A stretch of 64,000 nucleotides of DNA, taken from contig QCXZ01000064.1 in assembly GCA_025024175.1 (NCBI GenBank), positions 5,890,001 to 5,954,000 of the forward strand, read 5' to 3'. This DNA comes from Rhyzopertha dominica (Eukaryota > Arthropoda > Insecta > Coleoptera > Bostrichidae). The position numbers and the translations under genes were made by a program. The notes beneath the pieces were generated by a model. The model was not told the origin of the DNA, did no database searches, and saw only the letters and a list, made by a program, of their open reading frames with translations. This document shows positions 36,968-48,406 of this stretch, piece after piece (position 1 is the first letter of the stretch; every line of letters starts with the position of its first letter).

Positions 36968-38498
36968 CAGGGTCTCTACAAAGTATGGAACCAGCAGGAT
37001 ATTTCAGGTTCTGTTCGACCGGTTTTTCTTAAATTATGCGTGGACCTATGAGTAATTAAAATGCATTTTCTGGAATTTATTCAACTCCGTGGCAGTTATT
37101 GTTTCCGAGATAAGGGCGCAAGTTGCGTTTTTTTATTGGGTCAAAGGGCTCATCGTTTGAAAAGTATATTTTTTCTGATTTCAAAAATAATAACACTCGT
37201 ACAATTTATTGCTTCTGAGTTGACAAAAGTGTGATAACAAACTTGGATCTTGCAAAAAACCGTAGAAAAAACTTCAGGTGTCTCCATTTTTCTCGTGACG
37301 TAATAATTTTCATTCAGTTTGTTATTTGCAATCGCAATGCCTCAGTTAACTGAACATGATCGTATCGATGATTGGTTATGGAGATAGAAGGCGAAGTTAT
37401 TAGCAAGAAGTTGCACTCTACAATACAATTCATGAAGATCGTGAACCAATTGACAGATTAACAGTTATTAAAACATTCCAACGTTTTGACAAAACTGGTG
37501 GTGCTAAAAATCGTCAAAAACCAGGACGTCCAAAGGTTGTTACGAGTGAGCAAAGTAGTAGAATCCTAAGTGATCCGTACAACAGCGTGCTCTCACTCAC
37601 CATATCAGCAGAAGATCTGTTCATAAATTTTTGAAAAAAGGGACGTTTCATCCATACAAAATTAACTTAATGCAAGAACTGAGCGAAGATGATTTCGATC
37701 GTAGGGTAGAATTTTGCGAAACTGCTATGAATATGATAGATGAAGACAGAAACATTTTAAATTGGATTACCTATGTATTCTGATGATGCGACTTATTGCC
37801 TCAATGGTAATGTGAATAGACATAATTACAGATATTGGTTTTTTCATCGATGGAAATTTGAATACGGTCAATTATTTACAGATCTTGCGCGAACACATTA
37901 TACCAGAATACCAGCGATAGAATGACCAGCACGTTCCCCTGATCTGACGCCACTTGATTTTTTCCTGTGGGGGCATCTGAGAAATCATATTTATGCTAAT
38001 CGGCTACATAATGTAGAAGATTTAAAACGACAATTCACGGCAGAAATTCAGAACTTACCTCCAAATATGCTACAACGAGCATTAGAAAACTTGTACTCAA
38101 GGCTGCATTACTGCCAGGAAGTAAATGGGGAACATTTTGAGCATCTTCTATAATGCATATCTAAAAAAAGCATTTTTCACGGAATCATGTTCTTTTTTAC
38201 TTTTTGGGTACCCTATTCGCAATAAATTGTTCAAACTAGACAAAAATTATCACCAGTCAAGGAAAAATTGTAATACCTGGCTTTCTGTCCATTTTAGGGA
38301 TAAAGAAAGTTGTTTTCATTCTTTTCGTTCTTTGTCAGGCTCGGTTGTTGTATTTACACTTTTCTCAACTGAGAAGCAATAAATTGTACAAGTGTGATAC
38401 ATTTTTGAAATCAGGATGTGCCTTTTGAACCCCCTTCCGATTAAAAAAAAAGTATAACTTGCGGCTATATCTCGGAAACTAGAGCTGATATGGAGTTG
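36968..38498 (+). mobile_element. DD41D-like transposon, copy D3
   Basis: The left terminus (CAGGGTCTCTACAAAGTATG) and the right sub-terminal region (ATATCTCGGAAACTAGAGCT) are inverted counterparts over roughly 200 bp. The transposase runs from MPQLTEHDRID (37337) to EHFEHLL (stop 38151-38153). It lacks about 60 codons around the second catalytic Asp, because the GNLNTVNYLQ segment follows too soon after RHNYRYW. Frameshifts are present. WGHLRNHIYANRLHNVEDLK is readable near 37,967-38,025. It is a dead copy. Confidence 0.75.
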
Positions 38499-39075
38499 AC
38501 GATTAGATATTCATTTATTTTTTTAAATTTCGCTATAACTTGAAAACAAATAATAATTGGATAAGAACATTTAAGTATACGAGGGTGAATGCTTTCAGCG
38601 TCCATAAATTAAGATAATATTTTGTCGGATAGATCGCTGTCTCTTGAAAACACTGACAAAAAAATTAATAGTTTGACGTTTCGATTACACCTGTAATCTT
38701 TGTCAAAGACGAAGAACCTCAAAATTTGCCTGACACAAGTTCAAACAAAATTTTGAAAGTAAATAAACAAATAACCAAGGATGCGAGACGTCATAGAAAC
38801 AACGTGCCAACCTGTTAAAAAGGAACCTAACGATGAAAAAGGAACTACCTACCTACTAGATATACACGAACTACTTGATAAAAGATAACTACAAAATAGC
38901 CTTCCAAATGTCACCTAACTCATAATTTCCACAATCCCTATTAAAATTATTAGTATTCCTACAAATTTCTATAGCTTCTTTTATTAAACGTTTGTGATGA
39001 TATTTTTCTCTATGTAAAATTTAAGTATGTTTTGTTCCTTGACCTTGTTAAACTGTTGTTTGTATACTTTTTGTT

Positions 39076-39986
39076 CACCTCCTGTAGTAGCCAATTTGTT
39101 TATGGAAAATTTTGAACATGTAGCGATAAATAGTTTTCAGCTTAAACCAAAATGTTGGTATAGGTACGTAGATGACACTTTTGTTATTTGGCCCCACGGT
39201 ATAGAAAAGCTGGGTAGGTTTCTAAATCATTTGAACAGTCAAAATCCCAACATAAAATTTACTATGGAAGTAGAAAGCAATGGTAGTTTACCTTTCTTGG
39301 ATGTCCAAATTTACAGAATAGGCACTGGGCAGTTAGGACACAAGGTTTACAGAAAACCAACACATACAGACAGATATTTACATGCCACATCTCACCACCC
39401 TCCTTCTCAAAAGAATAGTCTTATTAGGACGTTATTTGTTAGAGCACAAAGGATATCAGATGAAAGTTCTGTACAGAAAGAAATACATCATCTTAAATCA
39501 GCGCTAGTGAGAAATGGTTATAGCAATAAACATATTTGGTCAGTTTTTAATGAAAGTGCTCATCCAAATCAAGTAAATTCTCAGCCACGACAAAGTAAAT
39601 TGAAGTTGAGTTTGCCTTATGTACAAGGCCTTTCGGAAAAATTAAAGAGGGTGCTTAGAAAACACGATATTTTAGTTGTTGATAGTACATATAATAATTT
39701 AGATAAAATTTTAAGTTCTACTAAAGATAAAGTACATTTAGAGAGTGAAGGTGTTTACAAAATTACTTGTTCTTGCGGAATGTGTTACATAGGTCAAACT
39801 AAAAGAAAAGTAGGTACGCGTTTAAAAGAACACATACGTGCTACTAGGTTGCAACAGATAGATAAATCTTCCGTAGCTGAACACTCATATTTAACTAAAC
39901 GCATGATTGACTTTGATAAAACAAAAATTTTACAGAGAAAAATACTATCACAAACGTCTAATAAAAGAAGCTATAGAAATTTGTAG
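39076..39986 (+). pseudogene. Penelope-like RT / GIY-YIG protein, N-truncated
   Basis: One open frame runs from 39,027, but the first ~16 codons come from the inverted leader; homologous coding begins at about 39,076 (SPPVVANLFMENFEH). In the 319-residue open frame the RT active site YVDD is at residues 47-50. The palm and thumb continue to about residue 215, a linker follows, and the GIY-YIG endonuclease begins at about residue 242 (GVYKITCSCGMCYIGQTKRK, with the YIG-equivalent at 254-256 and R-x3-E-like residues beyond). The fingers are missing. The last ~15 residues are frameshifted compared with P1, where the frame reads RLIKEAIEICRNT. Confidence 0.85.
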
Positions 39987-40234
39987 GAATACTAATAATT
40001 TTAATACGGATTGTGGAAATTATGAGTTCGGTGACATTTGGAAGGCTATTTTGTAGTTATCTTTTATCAAGTAGTTCGTGTATATCTAGTAGGTAGGTAG
40101 TTTCTTTTTCATCGTTAGGTTCCTTTTTATTAGGTTGCCACGTTGTATCTATGACGTCTCGCATCCTTGGTGATTTGTTTATTTACTTTCAAAATTTTGT
40201 TTGAACTTGTGTCAGGCAAATTTTGAGGTTCTTC

Positions 40235-40274
40235 GTCTTTGACAAAGATTACAGGTGTAATCGAAACGTCAGAC
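40235..40274 (+). ncRNA. Degenerate hammerhead-like motif in Penelope tail
   Basis: The sequence folds as a 4-bp stem I (GTCT/AGAC), TTGACAA at the core position, a 7-bp stem II (GATTACA/TGTAATC, GG loop), GAA, then ACGTC as a minimal stem III and cleavage site. Compared with CUGAUGA, the first C and the G before the last A are changed, so activity is doubtful. Penelope-like elements are known to carry hammerheads of this compact kind. The same motif is in P1 (28,734-28,774) and, further decayed, near 49,250. Confidence 0.45.
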
Positions 40275-40346
40275 TATTAACTTTTTGTCAGTGTTTTCAA
40301 GAGACAGCGATCTATCCGACAAAATATTATCTTAAGAACATTTAAG

Positions 40347-41214
40347 GTTTTTTTCATTATTTTGATGTGCAGAATGCAGTCTTGGAGTTCGGTGCGATCC
40401 TTCCGATTCACCAACCAAATATCACAGAATTCCTCAATTAACCCTACCGACGCCTTCTTCATCAGTAACTCCCCGGCAAAGCATCTGCTTACACCAACAG
40501 GAAAAAAAAACAGATACGTCGCTTTTACACTCTGCATCCAACAGCACGGCCAACGCCGACCGAGATGAAAAGGAGTATTTTAAAAGTCACAGAGCGGTCT
40601 GCTCTCAGATAGCTGGTTCCATTGGAACAACGGCCGACGCGGCCGTTGTTCCAACGGAATCGCTGTCCACGTCCGGCCGTGTCGGATCCAAAACGCCGCC
40701 GTGCCGAGCCACTCTGCGGAGGTCTGCCATGTGCTACAAAGATGCCCTCCCCCCTCGGTCCCCGCGCCAAGGCGAGTGTCAATCCACCTCAACGAGGCTC
40801 ACAACACTATTTAGATTGGATTATGCGATATAATGGAATCCCAAGCTGCGTAGACGCGTATGGAGAAAGGGGGAGATGTTGAAGTTGCGATTTAAAGGAC
40901 GTGAAATTGAAACATTGAAATACAAGTTACCTATACGGGGTATCTCAAACTTGTAGGACGTCCAATCTCTTCTAGTTTTCGAGATAGCCGAGGAGATAGC
41001 TATAAGGCTTCAAACTATTGTTTGAAATTTTCACCAAATCTTCCTAATATTTTCTAGTAATAGCAATTTATTGCCCAACAGATAATATTTGCATACAGGT
41101 GTAAGGGGTAATAAATGTTCTTTGATTAATAAATAATTAATTGCTGTTAATTAAATAAGCATGGGACGTATTTGCATAAGAATACCAGTAAATAACATAC
41201 CAAAACAAAGAAAT
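40347..41214. other. GC-rich block with palindrome; no gene recognised
   Basis: The segment 40,530-40,880 is GC- and CpG-rich compared with its surroundings. A 15-bp perfect inverted repeat with a 3-bp loop lies at 40622-40636 / 40640-40654 (arm TTGGAACAACGGCCG). Overlapping open frames on both strands here are a side effect of high GC. It could be a promoter-like CpG island. No transcript features were found. Confidence 0.4.
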
Positions 41215-41488
41215 CCAATAAAATGGATGTCTATGCTGTGCTGTCTACACCTCAACCAACTGCAGATAGTACTATTTCGCTGGCATTACAGCTCATCAGT
41301 GCAGTTTAGGTCTAATGTAGACAGCACGGCATAGAACTGGTTTTGCTTATATACCAAAGCAATGGTATGATGAAAGTAAGGTCACTTCCTTTAGGAAGTA
41401 GTTCCCGTTAAGGCAGCTAGGTGGCTTTGTCATCATGTCAGTGTAATGCTCACAGATGGCATTGCCATCCTAAATTCTTACTTTCAAA
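41215..41488 (-). mobile_element. Retrozyme-like copy with partial inversion
   Basis: From 41,215 to about 41,388 this is the reverse complement of the 352-bp unit at 47.8-48.8 kb (leader, ribozyme, TATATAAG-containing part). From about 41,388 to 41,488 the CACTTCCTTTAGGAAGTAGT part follows in the opposite orientation. It is a single unit with an internal inversion. Confidence 0.75.
41258..41306 (-). ncRNA. Hammerhead ribozyme, type I, intact core
   Basis: On the minus strand: a 7-bp stem I (AACTGCA / TGCAGTT), CTGATGA, stem II GCTG/CAGC with loop TAATGC, GAA, stem III ATA/TAT with loop GTAC, and C before the cleavage point. All the conserved core bases I can check are present. The stem II loop differs by one base from the array copies. 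Confidence 0.8.
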
Positions 41489-42530
41489 GAAATCCAATAC
41501 ACTCCCTCCACCTCGTTCATGACATCCAGAAATTAATCAATCAATGGCTTTTTATGGACCAAATGGAGTATTCGTTCACTCAGTAAACACCGGAAACAAA
41601 CAGAACATTCTTTTACTGTACTGAATTGCACAACCAAATTTAGATAACTCACCGGGGGGCAACGATGCCCCCAGGCTAGTCACAAAGCGTCTTCCCGCCT
41701 AGGCCCCCCTCTTCTTATTTCCACCTTTGGCCTAATTTCCTAGGTTATTAAACAAAAACAATAATTTTCAACAACTACTAACTATTCTACCAAGCAGCCG
41801 CATCGGCAAGCGATAGCGCATGCATGTGAGTTTCTGACCATCACAAGGTCTCCTCAGAAGTGCCCATTCTGAGATCAACATCGAGGGTCATACACTGCGA
41901 TGCGTCAAGGGGTTATCCTTAACCCCAGGCACACCAGTTGTCGATTTGAGTATCGGACATTAACTGGACCGACGGTATACCAAATACCATCGGTTCCCCC
42001 GTTGCTGGCAGGGCACCCAGATACCAGAATCATACAACAGTCTCAAAAACTGTCCCAGTTTGGTAGCAACATAAAAACCTGACGTCAGGACTTTCAACAA
42101 CAAAAATGCTACCCTCTTAATCTCTCAGAGACAACAATCAAAATACATTTCAGTACTCACCACTTTAGTACTTTTAATCGGGTAATACTCCAATTGTCCA
42201 TCAACTCTGGTCCAGCCACAAAACAAAGGAACAATCACCACTAAGAATTAACCAACTAACACATTCCAGCACCCTACTCATACTAACGTCGCGCTGCTCC
42301 GGTAAGGGCTTCGCCCAGAGGTTTCTTTGTTGTAAACAAACCATAACTCATAAGCTCTGGGTTCATTCTCGACTAAATAAAACACATAGTCGAAATAATC
42401 TTATATCAGAACTTCAAGTCAATGCTGATACAACCCAATAAAAAATTAAAACAAATGGATATTAGTAAAACTAAGCCTATTTATTACAACAAAATTAAAC
42501 AAGAGAAGAAAAAAATATGTTGCCTTTCAC
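41489..42530. other. Unidentified repeat-like, moderately GC-rich stretch
   Basis: No coding frame is supported. The part at 41,645-42,120 is richer in GC and C-runs than the neighbours and reads like the untranslated end of a retroelement, but I cannot match it to anything in the window. 41900-42082 is an open frame without a motif. Confidence 0.3.
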
Positions 42531-44287
42531 AGGTTCACTACAAAGTATGGAACCAGCAGGATATTTTAGGTTCTGTTCAACCGATTTTTCTGAAATTGTG
42601 CATGGGCCTATGGGTAATTAAAATGCATTTTCTGGCATTTTTTCAACCCCGTGTCAGCTTTCGTTCCATTTTTTAAATGGGGAGGGGGGTCAAAGGGCAC
42701 ATCATTGAAAAAGATATTTTTTCCTGATTTCAATAATGTATCACACTTGTACAATTTATTGCTTCTGAGTTGAGAAAAGTACAAATACAATAATTGAGCC
42801 TGACAAAGAACGAAAAGAATGAAACGATGTTCTTTATTGCTAAAATGGACAAAAAAGGCTAGTATTACCATTTTTCCTTGACTGGTGATAATTTTCGTCT
42901 AGTTTTATCAATTTATTGCAAATCGGGTACCCTCCTGGCAGTAATGCAGCCTTGAGTAAAAGTTTTCTAATGTTCTTTGTAGCATATTTGGAGGTAAGTT
43001 GTGAATTTCTGCCCTGATTCGTCCTTTTAAATCTTCTGCATTATGTGGCCGATCAGCATAAATACTATTTTTCAGATACCCCCACAGGAAAAAATCAAGA
43101 GGCGTCAGATCAGGAGAACGTGCGGGTCATTCGTTCTTTCCGCGCCTACCAATCCATCTGTCTGGAAATATCGCATTCAAATATACCCGAACGTTGACTG
43201 CAAACTGGGATGGTGCACCATCTTGCTGAAATCATATCTGTTCAGAAGGACACGCAGCATTTTCACGTTAGGGAACAGGCGAATAAGTGCTGATATAATG
43301 TGTTCGCGCAAGAGCTGTAAATACTTGACCGCATTCAAATTTCCATCGATGAAAAAGGGCCCAATGATGAGCTCACCGATAATACCACACCAGACATTCA
43401 CTTTCTGAGGGTGTTGTGTGTGGACTTGTTCCAATCAATATGGATTTGTGTCCGACCAATCTCTGCAATTTTGTCTATTCACATTACCATTGAGGCAAAA
43501 AGTCGCTTCATCAGGAAACATAATCCAATTTAAAATGTTTCTATCTTCATCTATCATGTTCATAGCAGTTTCGCACAATTCTTTCCTACGATTGGAATCA
43601 TCTTCCCTCAGTTCTTGTAATAAGTAAGTGAATTTTGTATGGATGAAACTTCTCTTTTTTCAAAATTTTCTGAACAGAACTTCTGCTAATATGGTGAGTG
43701 AGAGCACGTTGTTGTACGGAACACTTAGGGTTCTCTTGCACATCTAAAAGGACATTCAAGCTACTTTCCTCACTCGTAGCAACCTTTGGAAGTCCTGGTT
43801 TTAAACGATTTTTAACACCGCCGGTTTGGTCAAAACGTTGCAATGTTTTAATAACTGTTGATCTGGCAATTGGCTCATGATTTTCATGAATTACATTGTA
43901 GAGTGCAAGTACTTCCGAATAACTTCGCCTTTTATCTCCATAACCAATCATCATCAAAATTTCGATGCGATCATGTTCAGTTAACTGAGGCATTGCGATT
44001 GCAAATAACAAAGCGAATGAAAATTATCACCAGACACGAGGAAAATGGAGGCNCGTGGAGCNTTTATTCTTACTTAGCGTTAACGAGTATGGTTTTTATC
44101 CCGAAGTTTTTTGCAAGACCCAATTTTGTTATCACAGTTTTCTCAACTTAAAAGCAATAAATTGTACAAAGGTGACACATTTTTGAAATCGGGAAAAGAA
44201 GTCTTTTTCAGTGATGTGCCCTCTTCCCATTAAAAAAAATGCAACTTGCGCCCATATCTCGGACACGAGAGCTGACACGGAGTTGAA
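42531..44287 (-). mobile_element. DD41D-like transposon, copy D4 (best N-terminus)
   Basis: Both ends are recognisable: left CACTACAAAGTATGGAACCA and right sub-terminal ATATCTCGGACACGAGAGCT. On the minus strand the transposase starts MPQLTEHDRIEILMMIGYGD (ATG at 43991-43993). It reads unbroken to about 43,620, including RALTHHISRSSVQKILKKEK, which suits a helix-turn-helix region. After a frameshift come NWIMFPDEATFCLNG (first Asp) and HPQKVNVWCGIIGELIIGPF. Another frameshift lies near 43,250. The second Asp region (SKMVHHPS frame) and the C-terminus are also shifted, and WPARSPDLTPLDFFL is recoverable near 43,085-43,130. It is inactive. Confidence 0.78.
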
Positions 44288-44570
44288 AAAAAAATTGTCA
44301 AGGTGGATCGTTTCTCCATAAAACCACGCTAAGCCAGTGTTATGTGTTTGATGACTGGTATAACACATTCTCAAAAATGTTGGAACAATTACATAGTAGT
44401 GAGATAGTTATGAACATCTGACATATCGCCTTTTTCATTCGCAATTTTCCATTTATCTGAAAAACACCATAATGAACTGATTCTGTAAAAACTAGACGGC
44501 AAATTGTCTGACCCAGCTCCATTGTCACAGTCCAATTTATTAATTGCACTGAAAAACACAATCAGTAGAA

Positions 44571-44858
44571 TTATTGGAAACAGATGAGAAATATTTTTTC
44601 GGCTTCATCTTCATTTAACGTCATACATAGAGGTATTACATTATTTTTAGATTTTTCGTGTACAAATTTACAAAAATTTTTGGAATTAGAACATATTGAA
44701 CTTTCAGTTAACTGAATGTATTCAAAATACGAGTCATAAACAGTAGATTTACATAGCTCTCTTACTTCGGCTTTATCACAATCAGACATATTATCAGAAC
44801 TTAAGTGCCAAAATTGTTTCACGATTAAGTGCCAGCAATTGAATATCTTTGATATCAA
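44571..44858 (-). pseudogene. LINE ORF2 fragment (between endonuclease and RT)
   Basis: The minus frame contains AEVRELCKSTVYDSYFEYIQ then NSKNFCKFVHEKSKNNVIPL and CMTLNEDEAEK. This order (LCK ... YI..tE..i..N.K.FW.FV..K....IP..M) is the linker between endonuclease and reverse transcriptase in Jockey-like LINEs. No catalytic block is present. It is a short fragment of 96 codons. Confidence 0.45.
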
Positions 44859-45497
44859 CTTTTTGAGAGGAATAAATTTTAATCCTTGATTTAGAAATAT
44901 AAATTAAATTAGCTTTGGGTGAATTATGAAACGTGAAAAGTTGAAAATTTAGATATGGCTGGTCTCAACCAGAGTGAATTTTTAATACAGGCGCCGTTAA
45001 CTCTACTATTACAATGTTGTATGTTTCCATCTAAATATCTTAAACCGAAATTGTTAAAATAAGTATAATAAATCGATACTTGAATTACAATGTTACTTGT
45101 ATGAAAATGCAGATTTGTTGAAAATTATTTATTATTGTTTTGACAATACACTGTTTACGTACCTAGGCTTTTAAATGATATGTAATTTAAAATGTATTAC
45201 TTTCAAACTACATGTAAATAGATCGATAGCATTGAGGCGATAAAATATTGATGCAAAAAATGCTGAAAAATAACTCAAGGTGAACATAAAACAACTTTTT
45301 TTGCTTGGAGTTATTTTGGTACCACTGAGGCTATCACCCATTTGATCCACAGTCAGTATACAGTGCATACAGTGTGTTTAGGAGATCTTAATCAACGTAC
45401 TAGATACTTGACAAATTGCAATGTAAGTAACTATTAATTACCTTACAAGCTAATTCGTATAATATGAAACCCTTTATTACAATTTCACCTTTTATAG
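44859..45497. other. No gene recognised
   Basis: AT-rich sequence. A possible splice donor (GCAAT/GTAAGT) lies at 45,420-45,425 upstream of the open frame at 45,498. Joining the two would bring in a stop, so I do not call an exon here. Confidence 0.35.
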
Positions 45498-45792
45498 GTC
45501 ACAAAACTGCAATGATATAGTCCAATTCTTGCGATCTGGAGTGACACCTGAACAATGCTACGAAATGATCAGGAATTTAACCAACAAGCAGAGGATTCGA
45601 CGTGATGAGGACCGCAAGAATTTAAGAAACGCCACCCTAATGAAACGGAGAAATATTATAGAGCGGAGAATGGAATTTTCACAGAAACAGGAAACCTCCG
45701 AGGAACGCTGGAATAAGTTGCAGAAGTGGAAGGAAGCCAAGGCGATGAGAATGGCGATGGAAAGAGAAAAAAAGAAGCCTCCCTTTAAATAA
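45498..45792 (+). CDS. Basic, coiled-coil-like terminal exon, unrecognised
   Basis: An open frame follows a plausible acceptor (TTTTATAG/G) at 45,497. It runs TCACAAAAC... (SQNCNDIVQFLRSGVTPEQC), YEMIRNLTNKQRIRRDEDRK, NATLMKRRNIIERRMEFSQK, ERWNKLQKWKEAKAMRMAME, and ends REKKKPPFK before TAA at 45790-45792. An AATAAA lies at the stop codon. The protein is about 97 residues, strongly charged (Lys, Arg, Glu) and predicted helical by eye. There is no ATG before codon 25. It looks like the last exon of a gene whose earlier exons were not found. The W-K-E-x-K...K-PF-K ending is vaguely like spindle-associated HURP proteins, but I would not assign it. Confidence 0.4.
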
Positions 45793-45958
45793 AATATTTT
45801 TTACTATTTAAATTCTAACTCTAAATGTAAATAGCGATGCATTAATATATTGTTATTGTCGAATTTTCTGTTTATTATTTCTTGAAATAAGGCTGTTTCC
45901 TTTGTAGATTTCTTCGAAATATGCAGTTTCTTTTAATACTTAGGAAATATGCACATTC

Positions 45959-46160
45959 ATGGGCGTACCGAAGGGGGGCAAGGGGGGGCAGCTGCCGCCC
46001 CCTGGACCTGGACTGCCAACTCTGGGCCCTTCCCACCTTCCATACATGTAGCTGATTAATTATGTATTTACGAAATTATTAATAAAGTAAAATTTATAGA
46101 TAAGCGTATTTCACAATTTTCATCCAGAACTCATATTTGACCTATGCAAATGACATTCAA
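45959..46160. repeat. Repeat family X, left-end fragment X4
   Basis: It begins CATGGGCGTACCGAAGGGGG, runs through a G/C-rich GCAGCTGCCGCCCCCTGG stretch, then matches X3 from AATTATGTATTTACGAAATT to about 46,150. The rest of the element is missing. Confidence 0.6.
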
Positions 46161-48005
46161 TAAGTCGTCGTCAAACGGTTTCCAAGGTTATTTTGGCCAG
46201 GAGTCATAATACGATTTCTACTTTGCTCAGCTCTTCTAATATGTTTTCTTATAGGGATTGTTCAACTATGCATGATTCTGATATATTGGATACACTTTTT
46301 TTTCTTGTCTTGTCAAGGCACTTATATTATATTAATTGATGTTTTAGATTCAAATAGTTTATATCAACAACTGAAATATCGTGTTTTCTAAGCATCCTCT
46401 TTAATTTTTCCGAAAGGCCTTGTACATAAGGCAAACTCAACTTCAATTTACTGTGTCCTGGCTGAGAATTTACTTGATTTGGATGAGCATTTTTATTAAA
46501 AACTGACTAAATATTCTTATTGCTATAACCATTTCTCACTAGCGCTGATTTAAGACGATATATTTCTTTTTGTAAAGAACTTACGTTTGAGATCCTCTGT
46601 GTTCTAAGAAATAACATCCTTATGAGACTATTCTTTTGAAAGGGAGTGTGTTGAGATGTGGCATGTAAATATATGTCTGTGTGTGTTGGATTTCTGTAAA
46701 CCTTGTGTCCTAACTGTTCAGTGTTTATTATGTAAGTTTTGGACATTCAAGAAAGGTAAACTGCCATTGCTTTCTAATTCCATAGTAAATTTTACGTCAG
46801 GATTTTGACTGCTCAAATGATTTAAAAACCTATCCAACTCTTCTATACCGTGGGGCCAAATAACAAAAGTGTCAACTACGTACCTATATCAACATTTTGA
46901 CTTAAATGAAAACTTTTTATCGCTACCTGTTCAAAATTTTCCATAAACAAATTGCTACTACAGGACCCATTGCACAACCTGATTTTTGTCCGTAAAAATT
47001 ATCGCTCCATAAGAAATAAGTAGATTTTAAACAATGTTCAGATAATCTGGCTATCGTGTCGCCTAGGGGATAGCTATTAAGCTTGGATTTGATGATGTCT
47101 ACCGTTTCAGGGATGGGTACTTTCTTAAATAAAAAAAACACGTCAAAAATAACTAAAATATCAACTACTCAAATACTTAAACCTTTTATAATAACAATAA
47201 AGCCTGAAGAATTTTTGATGAAACTATTGGTTTTTCCTACATAAGGTTTTAAATAGTTAGCACAAAATTTTACCAATCTGTAACAAGGACTGCCAATCGT
47301 GTTGACCATGGGTCTTAACGGGACATTGGTTTTATGGATTTTGGGCAAACCATACAATATAGGTACCTTGCAATCGGAAACAGTTAAAAGAGACTTCTCC
47401 TCATTCGAAAGATTTGAACTTTTGATAAGATCATTGGTAATTTTGGAAATTTTTGAGGTAGGATCTCGGGATAATTTTTGATATGTTTCCTCATCTAACA
47501 ATTCTCTAACTTTATTATCATAATCTGTTCTATCTAAAATTACTGTGGCTGAACCTTTATCTGCTCTAGTAACTATAATGGACTTATCTGTATTCAAATC
47601 CCTAAGAGCCTTCATTTCCTCAAATCTCACATTAGGTTTGGGCATACGTGCATTTCTAATGGCTTGGCATACATCCATCCTAATCTTATCCGCTGGATCT
47701 TTCGAAATATACAAGATTTCACAGATGACATTATCTTGTCCGTGGCGTTACAGCAAAGTTCATCCCCTTCGCTAAAATATTTCCAACAGTATCTTTTTGA
47801 AGTATGCAGTTGCATGCCATTTTGTCAGGCTACAGGTCACTTCCTTTAGGAAGTAGTTCCCGTTAAGGCAGCTAGGTGGCTTTGTCATCATGTCAGTGTA
47901 ATGCTGACAGATGGCATTGCCATCCTAATTTCTTACTTTCATCATACCATTGCTTTGGTATATAAGCAAAACCAGTTCTATGCCGTGTTGTCTACACTAG
48001 ACCTA

Positions 48006-48054
48006 AACTGCACTGATGAGCTGTAATGACAGCGAAATAGTACTATCTGCAGTT
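48006..48054 (+). ncRNA. Hammerhead ribozyme 1, type I
   Basis: Stem I AACTGCA (48006-48012) pairs with TGCAGTT (48048-48054). The core CTGATGA is at 48013-48019. Stem II is GCTG-TAATGA-CAGC (48020-48033), then GAA (48034-48036), and stem III ATA-GTAC-TAT (48037-48046). C48047 is the base before the cleavage site. All conserved core bases are present. An outer helix TGTCTACAC (47989-47997) with GTGTAGACA (48062-48070) extends stem I beyond an internal loop, which would allow the tertiary contacts seen in natural type I hammerheads. Confidence 0.9.
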
Positions 48055-48357
48055 GGTTGAGGTGTAGACAGCACAGCATAGACATGCATTTTAATGTATG
48101 TTGGTTCTTGCCCGTCAGCAAAAAGTGCCGTGGGGGCCTGCTGTCAAATTGAAGTATGCAGTTGCATGCCAATTTGTCAGGCTACAGGTCACTTCCTTTA
48201 GGAAGTAGTTCCCGTTAAGGCAGCTAGGTGGCTTTGTCATCATGTCAGTGTAATGCTGACAGATGGCATTGCCATCCTAATTTCTTACTTTCATCATACC
48301 ATTGCTTTGGTATATAAGCAAAACCAGTTCTATGCCGTGTTGTCTACACTAGACCTA

Positions 48358-48406
48358 AACTGCACTGATGAGCTGTAATGACAGCGAAATAGTACTATCT
48401 GCAGTT
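48358..48406 (+). ncRNA. Hammerhead ribozyme 2, type I
   Basis: Same sequence as ribozyme 1, shifted by exactly 352 bp. Predicted cleavage after C48399. Confidence 0.9.

Larger units (their letters stand above)
38576..40332 (+). mobile_element. Penelope-like element P2 with inverted 3' arms and target duplication
   Basis: The element is flanked by TAAGAACATTTAAG on both sides (38562-38575 and 40333-40346), a 14-bp target duplication. The left ~440 bp (38,603-39,014) is an inverted copy of the 3' tail at the right end, so both ends read TAAGATAATATTTTGTCGG inward. Next comes a short inverted piece of the N-terminal ORF (39,015-39,070), then the forward RT. Part of the tail matches P1, P3 and P5. 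Inverted and partial ends of this kind are known for Penelope-like elements. Confidence 0.85.

Noticed and set aside
40525..40882. Overlapping frames in the GC-rich block at 40.6 kb
   Set aside because: Three frames overlap on both strands, all Arg/Pro/Gly-rich, as expected from composition alone.
45370..45425. Upstream exon ending at GCAAT/GTAAGT joined to the 45,498 frame
   Set aside because: The only open upstream frame ends in phase 0 and joining it to the downstream frame gives a stop.
45498..45792. Assignment to a HURP/DLGAP5-type spindle protein
   Set aside because: Only a short Lys-rich ending is vaguely similar, and the expected upstream exons and spacing are absent.
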